Positions 57,998-64,000 of a stretch of 64,000 nt of DNA are shown here, in pieces (position 1 is the first letter of the stretch; each line of letters opens with the position of its first letter). This stretch comes from an uncultured Collinsella sp. Lineage in GTDB: Bacteria > Actinomycetota > Coriobacteriia > Coriobacteriales > Coriobacteriaceae. The DNA lies in assembly GCA_958439425.1 (NCBI GenBank), contig CAUBVH010000002.1, positions 62,001 to 126,000 of the forward strand, written 5' to 3'. Made by a program: the position numbers and the translations under genes. The notes below the pieces were generated by a model that saw only the letters and a list, made by a program, of their open reading frames with translations, did no database searches and was not told where the DNA came from.

Positions 57998-60580
57998 ATG
58001 GCAGACATTAAAATCAAGATCGTCAGCAATCCATATCAAGAAATTGTTCGGTTCTTCCGATGGGATAACGGCTGGCAAGAAATAACGACATCTACAAATC
58101 CCAATAGCGCGCTCCATAGCACGAAGATCGTTAATGGTTTCTTCCCCTTTAAGGCCGAAGAGATCATCGACATCCTCGCCAAAGAGTTCGGCGGTGGCGA
58201 CAAAATTGAATTGCATTTTGAAGGAGCAGATGACGAATGGCAGGAGTTGCTCGCCATCTGTACCGAAGGGCCACGTGCCAACACATACGAGGTCATACGA
58301 GACGAGCGCTATCTATCAAACGCCCGTGACGTCTTGCCAGAAATTGTCGAAGTCTTCAGAGAAATCCAGGGGCTTGTAGACGAAGCAGTCTCCGAGCGAA
58401 CAAAAGTCTCTGAGCAAATTAGGAAGTTCACCGATGTCTCGAGCGACATCATCCCGCTGTGTGTGCTCGGCAGCTATAGCGCAGGCAAATCGACGCTCAT
58501 TAACGCCCTCATTGGCATGGAGATCCTTCCCAGCGGCGACGAGCCTGTAACGGCCCGCATATTTCAAATCAAACGTTCAAAAGACCGAGACCGCGCAATG
58601 GTTCAATTCTCCTGTGGCAACAGGCGATTCTTGCTACGCTTTGATCTTGATGGCCTCATGGAAAACAAAGAGCTCATGGGGGAGCCCCTATACGACAAGA
58701 TCGCGGCCAAAGTCGCCGACTCCATGCCCGGCATGGCCTCCCATATGAACAGCGCCCTCAAGGTTCTTAACTCATATCATGCCGATGAAGACGACCGGAC
58801 TATCTCCGATCTGATCAGAATCGAAGTGCCCTTTAGCGATACCGATCCATGGCCTCACGACAGGGAGTTTGTCATCTTTGACACCCCGGGCTCAAACTCC
58901 GACTCCAACGCCGATCACGCTCGAGTGCTCAAACAGGCAATGGAGGGCTTCTCGAATGGCCTTCCTATTTTCGTTGCGGAATACCACTCGCTCGATACGA
59001 AGGACAACAAGAACCTCTCCAACGAAATAGAGCAGATTCCCGCAATCGATGAACGCTTTGCCATGATCGTAGTCAACAAAGCAGATTCCGCCGACCTTCC
59101 CAAAGGAGGATTCGACGATGAAGCTGTCTCGCAAATCATGCGTTGGTCCATTCCGGCCAGCCTTTACGGGCAAGGTATCTACTTTGTTTCTTCCATCCTC
59201 GGCCTAGGCTCAAAGAACTCCGGCGAGTTTATGAGCGACAACTATGCCGAAAAATTCGAAGACCAGCAGCGTAAATACACCGATCCGACAAGCCGCTTCT
59301 ACAAAACGCTCTACCGCTACGATATCCTTCCGGGACAGATCTCGCGCAGAACCAACCGCGAATCCGAGGCTTGCAAAGACCTCCTTCTCGCCAACAGCGG
59401 ACTCTTTTGTATCGAAAACGAGATACGCCTGTTTGCCGAGCGGTACTCTGCCTACAACAAATGCAGCAGGTCGGAATCGCTTCTACAAGACATCGTCAGC
59501 ATAACCGAAGAAGAGATTGCCAATAGGAAAACCGACCTCGAACAAAAGAAAGCACAGCGAGAAGCCGAGCTCGAAGAGGATAAGCGCAATCTCATCAACC
59601 AGCTCGAAGACTGCAGAGAGCATGCAAGGCTGGACTCCTCGGCCAGCTATGCCGGCGCTATCGACAGGAACGTTTCCGCCGAGCAGTGGAAAACCAACCT
59701 TGACACGCTTCAGGCGCGTCAAGGCGCCATTACCGAAGACAATCGAGAGCGCCTCGAATATTCAAAACGGTCGAATGCAGTCGCGCGAGCGTTTGACTCA
59801 ATCGCCCCTAACTTCTTCAATAGACTCGGCGAATCGATAAAAGGAAGCCCAGCCAACACGCAAAAGGACGTCGACTCCCAGCCAACATTTGGGCTAGCGG
59901 AGGTTGGCAAAGGCCTTTGTGATGACATCACCGATGCGCTCCAAAAAAGATCCGACGCAAAGGCTGCCGAAAGAACAGCCGACAAAGATGCCGCCGACCA
60001 ACTCTTTAACGAGGTCATCAATCACTATGACGAATGTACCGAGCAAATAGCTCAGACCATCGATGAGTTGTCGCAAAGCTATTGGAAGGATTGTGCGGAG
60101 CATAGCCGCGATGCCCTCTATCGCATCGCTACCAGCAGCGACAATCCTCTTTCCGAAGAGAAGCGTCAAGAGGTCGGCGATATCATTCTTAAATATCGTG
60201 GACTCGCACTCGATAAGACAAAGGGCCCCATTTTTAGCAAGGCAGACTTTACCGAACTGAAGCTCATGGACCGTGTCATCTTTAAATCTGACAAGCTTTT
60301 GCTTAGGAAAGTCGAAGACAAATTCAATCGCGAAATCTCACGCTGTTTCTGCGAAGCACGCGCCGAAACAGAGCGCGAGCATACCTACGGCTTTACCGAA
60401 TGGCTCAACGAGCTGCTCGGCCAGATTACGAGCAATATCACCGACTACAACCCGGTGCTCCATGGCCATGTCGAAGACATCAACAGGCAAACCGCGGAGA
60501 TCAACGCTCTCGAGGCAAAACTCGAGACGCTCAATAATCGAAAAGAGTACATTGCGCGCGTCATTAATTGGAAGGAATAG
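57998..60580 (+). CDS. Dynamin-like large GTPase
   Basis: An 860-residue protein of the dynamin superfamily. GTPase motifs: G1 GSYSAGKS at 158-165, a G2-like threonine in EPVTAR (Thr185), G3 DTPG at 295-298 and G4 NKAD at 360-363. Before the GTPase domain lies a 150-residue N-terminal region (FFRWDNGWQEIT) I do not recognise. Long helices follow, with coiled coils at about 505-560 and at the C-terminus (INALEAKLETLNNRKEY). Bacterial dynamins reshape or guard membranes, some during phage infection. The ATG has AAAGGTAG upstream. The next gene starts 9 bases after its stop, so the two form an operon. Confidence 0.86.
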   Translation: MADIKIKIVSNPYQEIVRFFRWDNGWQEITTSTNPNSALHSTKIVNGFFPFKAEEIIDILAKEFGGGDKIELHFEGADDEWQELLAICTEGPRANTYEVIRDERYLSNARDVLPEIVEVFREIQGLVDEAVSERTKVSEQIRKFTDVSSDIIPLCVLGSYSAGKSTLINALIGMEILPSGDEPVTARIFQIKRSKDRDRAMVQFSCGNRRFLLRFDLDGLMENKELMGEPLYDKIAAKVADSMPGMASHMNSALKVLNSYHADEDDRTISDLIRIEVPFSDTDPWPHDREFVIFDTPGSNSDSNADHARVLKQAMEGFSNGLPIFVAEYHSLDTKDNKNLSNEIEQIPAIDERFAMIVVNKADSADLPKGGFDDEAVSQIMRWSIPASLYGQGIYFVSSILGLGSKNSGEFMSDNYAEKFEDQQRKYTDPTSRFYKTLYRYDILPGQISRRTNRESEACKDLLLANSGLFCIENEIRLFAERYSAYNKCSRSESLLQDIVSITEEEIANRKTDLEQKKAQREAELEEDKRNLINQLEDCREHARLDSSASYAGAIDRNVSAEQWKTNLDTLQARQGAITEDNRERLEYSKRSNAVARAFDSIAPNFFNRLGESIKGSPANTQKDVDSQPTFGLAEVGKGLCDDITDALQKRSDAKAAERTADKDAADQLFNEVINHYDECTEQIAQTIDELSQSYWKDCAEHSRDALYRIATSSDNPLSEEKRQEVGDIILKYRGLALDKTKGPIFSKADFTELKLMDRVIFKSDKLLLRKVEDKFNREISRCFCEARAETEREHTYGFTEWLNELLGQITSNITDYNPVLHGHVEDINRQTAEINALEAKLETLNNRKEYIARVINWKE

Positions 60581-60589
60581 GCTGATCGC

Positions 60590-63500
60590 ATGGGCATCAA
60601 AAACGCGATTATGCGCGCTGCCGATAAAGCCGGCAACGCGGTCGCAACCGTCTCGGTACTCAGCAGCTCCCAACTCGATGAGGTCGACAAAAAGCGAACA
60701 GCATACTTGTCAGAAAAGCCGAATCCGGCAGACGAGCAAGCTGTCGAGCTCACCAATCGGCTCTTGGCAACTGCCGCCGTTGAGCTTCACAACGCCTATC
60801 TGCCGCAGCTGCGAAATGTATACGCGCCGATTGACCCCTCTATCGAATACCCCACGGGCTTTAACGCCGACAACAACATCCGCTTCATGAATATAACGAA
60901 GTGGATCGTCGACCCCAACGAGGACAGTCTCGAGAAGCTTGTAAATGTGTACGACGTTCTTTCTGACGAAGAATGCAACATTGCGCTGGTTTTTAATCGA
61001 ACCAGCGCAAGCACCGAGGCATTCCTTGCAGCCGTCAATAGTGGCAATGCTCGTGACAACATCGACGCCGATAATTTTTCCCGGCGCATGTCGGATGCCC
61101 TGAGGGGCAACTTCCCCGGTTCCGAAGTGGGGCCCGCCAACCGCGGCCCCATTCCGTGCCTAAACAATCGACGCTCGTCTTCGGTTGCCGCCGTTTCGAA
61201 TATTCCAGCCGAAAAGAGCGAGAAGTTCGTCACGCAAACCATTGAGAAAGTTCTTGACGGCATTGTGCCTGGCAGGCCGAGCGAAGACTACACTATCGTG
61301 CTGCTCGCAACCCCGATTCACGATATCGAATCGCGTAAACTCCGCCTCGCCGAGCTCCACACACTGCTGACGCCCTATGCCTCATGGACGACCAACTACA
61401 CATATCACCAGAACGACTCCATCGGATCGTCCGCGACGATTGGCATCAATGCAGGTGTGAGCGCCGGTAGACAGGTGGGGAGCAATCAGGCTGTTGCTCA
61501 AAACTACAACGAAACGGACTCGACAAACGAGTCGGTCTCGGAATCGAGCAACGAGAGCGTAACCGACTCGTCCACATCGACCGAAAGCATCACGGATACG
61601 GTCGCTGACGGCAGGAATGAGTCCTCGAGCGGGAGCATAAGCCTAGGTGTAGGCGCAGGAAAAGGCCCAGGTGAATCCGCAGGCGTATACGGTGGCGGCA
61701 ATCTCGGCGTATCCGCAAGCCACACCGAGGGCTCGTCACACTCCACGTCCACGGCAAAAGGCACAAGTTCATCTACCGGCAAAGCCATATCCAACTCGCT
61801 CGGCAAAGCCGTTACCAGCGGTGTTGGCAAGGCCGTCTCTAAGGGAGCCTCCGTGACTTCCGGTGTTTCGCAAGCCGTAAATCTCGGCGCCAACTTTGGC
61901 GGATCGTTCGCACGCTCAAGCACGGTCACCGCTACCATCGGCGCCGACGAAGGCATCACGCAGACGTTCAAGAATTACTCCATCCAACACGCGCTCGAAA
62001 TACTCGAGTTGCAAATGAAGCGCTACGACCTTGCCTCGGCACTCGGAATGTGGGACTTTTGCGCCTACGTGCTATCAGAAGACCACAACGTCGCGAACAA
62101 CGTTGCCCACACCTACCTCGCCCTCACCCAGGGCAAAGAGTCCTATATGTCTCAGGCCGCGGTAAATCTCTGGCGTGGAGACCTCGGAGAGCAAAGCGCC
62201 GACGCTGCGGCAATCTGTTCCTACCTTCGCGACCTGCGCCATCCTGTTTTTGCCCTCTCCCCCACCCTGCTCGATCAACATCCGAGCTTTTCGGTCTATC
62301 CGGCAACAGTCGATGCAACCGCTGCCCTATCGGGCAAGGAGCTGGCTTATTCGCTCAATTTCCCCAAGAAATCCGTCCCAGGGCTGCCCGTTATCGAGTG
62401 TGCGTCTTTTGGACGCAATGTCTCAACGTTCGATGGCACGCAGCCTCAGCAGGGCCTTTGCATAGGCAAGGTTTTCCATATGCATCGCGAGGAACGCATC
62501 AAAACGTTCCTGTCAAAAGACTCGCTCGCCTCGCACACCTTTGTTACGGGCAGCACCGGCGCAGGAAAGACCAATACAGTCTGCCGCATCCTCGATCAGG
62601 CGCTCGATCAGCAGGTCAGCTTCCTTGTCATTGAACCTGCCAAGGGCGAATACAAGGACGTGTACGGGGGCCGCGAAGACGTAAACGTCTTTGGAACCAA
62701 TCCAGAATTCACGCCGCTCCTGCGCATCGATCCTTTTAGCTTCCCGTCCGGCATCCATGTGCTGGAGCACCTCGACCGACTCGTTGAGATCTTTAATGTT
62801 TGCTGGCCCATGTACGCCGCCATGCCCGCCGTCCTTAAAGACGCTGTCGCCAGGTCATACGAAGACTGCGGATGGGATCTTGCCGCTTCTGATAACCCGT
62901 ATGGAGCCGATCTCTTTCCCTGCTTTGCAGATGTTGCCCGCAACGTCCGCGAGATTCTCGACTCCAGCGAGTACGATGCCGAAAATAAGGGCGCCTACAA
63001 GGGGTCGCTGCTCACGCGTCTCAACTCGCTCACCAACGGGCTCAACGGCATGATGCTTTCGTCGAACGAAGTCGATGCTAGCGTGCTTTTTGATGCCAAC
63101 ACAGTCATCGATCTATCGCGCATTGGCTCCGCCGAAACAAAATCCCTACTCATAGGTCTTCTTGTACTCAAACTTCAAGAACATCGCATGGCCGAGAAAA
63201 AGGGCATGAACCAGCCGCTTCGCCATCTGACCGTGCTTGAAGAGGCGCACAACCTGCTTAAGCGATCGTCGAACAGCCAAGGCTCGGAAAGCGGCGACCT
63301 GACAGGCAAGAGCGTCGAGATGATCTCAAATGCCATCGCCGAGATGCGTACATACGGCGAAGGCTTCATCATCGCCGACCAGGCGCCCGGACTTCTCGAT
63401 ATGGCAGCCATTCGCAACACAAATACCAAGATCATCCATCGCCTGCCCGATCTTTCGGACCGCGAGCTCGCCGGTCGCGCTGCCAACCTCAACGACCAAC

Positions 63501-64000
63501 AGATCGTCGAACTGGCACGCTTGCCTAAGGGCGTTGCGGTCATTTACCAAAATGATTGGGTTGAGCCGGTGCTCTGCAAGATCGCCAAAGCAGAGGATGG
63601 CGAGCACTTTACCTACAGCCGCCCCATCGACGATGCCGCAAGCAACCAGAGCGATGATGCCCTTGCCGTAGCACGCATGCTGGCCTACGGAATCAGCATC
63701 GGAACCAAGGCGGAGCTGCATAGCGTTCGAGAGCGGCTCGATCGCCTCCATATCGATGCATCTGCAAAGGTCAAGATCTTGCACACCGTCCAAAACCCAC
63801 CCGCCGAACCGCGCATGACCAAGCTGGGACCCATAATGAGCACACTGTTTCCCAACGTTGTCAAAGCGGTCGAGGACGAACGCGAGTGCAGCGATGAAGC
63901 CGAACAATGGACAATGGCGGCGGACGCGGCACTCAGGTCCTCCATCGACCGCGATATCGACAGCCGCACCAGGCAGGCCATCATCCAGGGCATCATGACC
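60590..64000 (+). CDS. HerA/DUF87-type ATPase with Ser/Gly-rich middle region (3' end outside window)
   Basis: An open frame of at least 1137 codons runs off the right edge. Residues 1-270 are an unrecognised N-terminal domain. Residues about 276-455 are a low-complexity Ser/Thr/Gly region (for example ESVSESSNESVTDSSTST). Then comes an ATPase with Walker A GSTGAGKT at 654-661 and Walker B LTVLEEAH at 880-887, followed by ADQAPGLLD and a RLPDLSDRELAG segment, as in HerA/VirB4-like DUF87 proteins. Such ATPases form hexamers that move DNA or protein. The ATG has AGG 8 bases upstream and lies 9 bases after the dynamin gene. Partner genes may follow beyond 64000. Confidence 0.82.
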   Translation, partial: MGIKNAIMRAADKAGNAVATVSVLSSSQLDEVDKKRTAYLSEKPNPADEQAVELTNRLLATAAVELHNAYLPQLRNVYAPIDPSIEYPTGFNADNNIRFMNITKWIVDPNEDSLEKLVNVYDVLSDEECNIALVFNRTSASTEAFLAAVNSGNARDNIDADNFSRRMSDALRGNFPGSEVGPANRGPIPCLNNRRSSSVAAVSNIPAEKSEKFVTQTIEKVLDGIVPGRPSEDYTIVLLATPIHDIESRKLRLAELHTLLTPYASWTTNYTYHQNDSIGSSATIGINAGVSAGRQVGSNQAVAQNYNETDSTNESVSESSNESVTDSSTSTESITDTVADGRNESSSGSISLGVGAGKGPGESAGVYGGGNLGVSASHTEGSSHSTSTAKGTSSSTGKAISNSLGKAVTSGVGKAVSKGASVTSGVSQAVNLGANFGGSFARSSTVTATIGADEGITQTFKNYSIQHALEILELQMKRYDLASALGMWDFCAYVLSEDHNVANNVAHTYLALTQGKESYMSQAAVNLWRGDLGEQSADAAAICSYLRDLRHPVFALSPTLLDQHPSFSVYPATVDATAALSGKELAYSLNFPKKSVPGLPVIECASFGRNVSTFDGTQPQQGLCIGKVFHMHREERIKTFLSKDSLASHTFVTGSTGAGKTNTVCRILDQALDQQVSFLVIEPAKGEYKDVYGGREDVNVFGTNPEFTPLLRIDPFSFPSGIHVLEHLDRLVEIFNVCWPMYAAMPAVLKDAVARSYEDCGWDLAASDNPYGADLFPCFADVARNVREILDSSEYDAENKGAYKGSLLTRLNSLTNGLNGMMLSSNEVDASVLFDANTVIDLSRIGSAETKSLLIGLLVLKLQEHRMAEKKGMNQPLRHLTVLEEAHNLLKRSSNSQGSESGDLTGKSVEMISNAIAEMRTYGEGFIIADQAPGLLDMAAIRNTNTKIIHRLPDLSDRELAGRAANLNDQQIVELARLPKGVAVIYQNDWVEPVLCKIAKAEDGEHFTYSRPIDDAASNQSDDALAVARMLAYGISIGTKAELHSVRERLDRLHIDASAKVKILHTVQNPPAEPRMTKLGPIMSTLFPNVVKAVEDERECSDEAEQWTMAADAALRSSIDRDIDSRTRQAIIQGIMT

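Overview
The window looks like a gut Coriobacteriia chromosome, most like Collinsella. This is inferred from the high G+C, several mannose-family PTS operons, an accD-accA fusion, a FabK-type enoyl reductase and the style of the RNA polymerase genes; no database was consulted. Most genes lie on the minus strand. No tRNA, rRNA, CRISPR array or intact transposon was seen.

Layout. 1-4232: mannose-family PTS (IIB, IIC, start of IID) with a LevR-like regulator. 4426-5201: nucleosidase fragment joined to a dead IS3-type transposase. 5202-5906: debris without a recognisable gene. 5907-11756: ribosomal protein block L3-L4-L23-L2-S19-L22-S3-L16-L29-S17-L14-L24, which ends in a terminator after L24. 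12076-13633: decayed fragments around an intact TSUP exporter. 13655-21492: putative sulfated-sugar locus, with PTS IIA-IIB-IIC-IID, two sulfatases flanking their radical-SAM maturase, and a membrane-anchored helical protein. Two DeoR-type regulators (21754-23295) read the other way. 23395-25467: an AgaS/NagA deletion scar, a histidine phosphatase and a CDF metal exporter. 25618-36049: an orphan PTS IIC behind a compact type II fatty acid operon (fabH-acpP-fabK-fabD-fabG-fabF-accB-fabZ-accC-accDA). birA is divergent from fabH. 37118-40530: rpsL-rpsG-fusA-rpsJ. 40800-42345: ECF sigma factor and anti-sigma factor. 42657-50633: rpoB-rpoC. 51143-53367: galU, then rplJ-rplL with an L10 leader. 53598-57710: long inverted repeat, aminotransferase, hypothetical protein, DNA-deoxyinosine glycosylase and a GH13 enzyme. 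57998-64000: a dynamin-like GTPase followed by a HerA/DUF87-type ATPase that runs off the window.

How it works together. The sulfated-sugar locus reads as one route. The PTS would import and phosphorylate a sulfated amino sugar. Sulfatases without signal peptides would remove sulfate in the cytoplasm after formylglycine activation by the maturase. The TSUP protein could export the released anion. The fatty acid operon holds nearly the whole initiation and elongation set, and BirA next to it would biotinylate AccB. The transcription and translation genes carry local oddities: an alpha-CTD-like tail on RpoC, an enlarged fork loop in RpoB, Arg88 in S12, a split S10 cluster, and a large palindrome at the rplJ promoter. 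The best candidate for an undescribed system is the dynamin plus HerA-like ATPase pair at the right edge.
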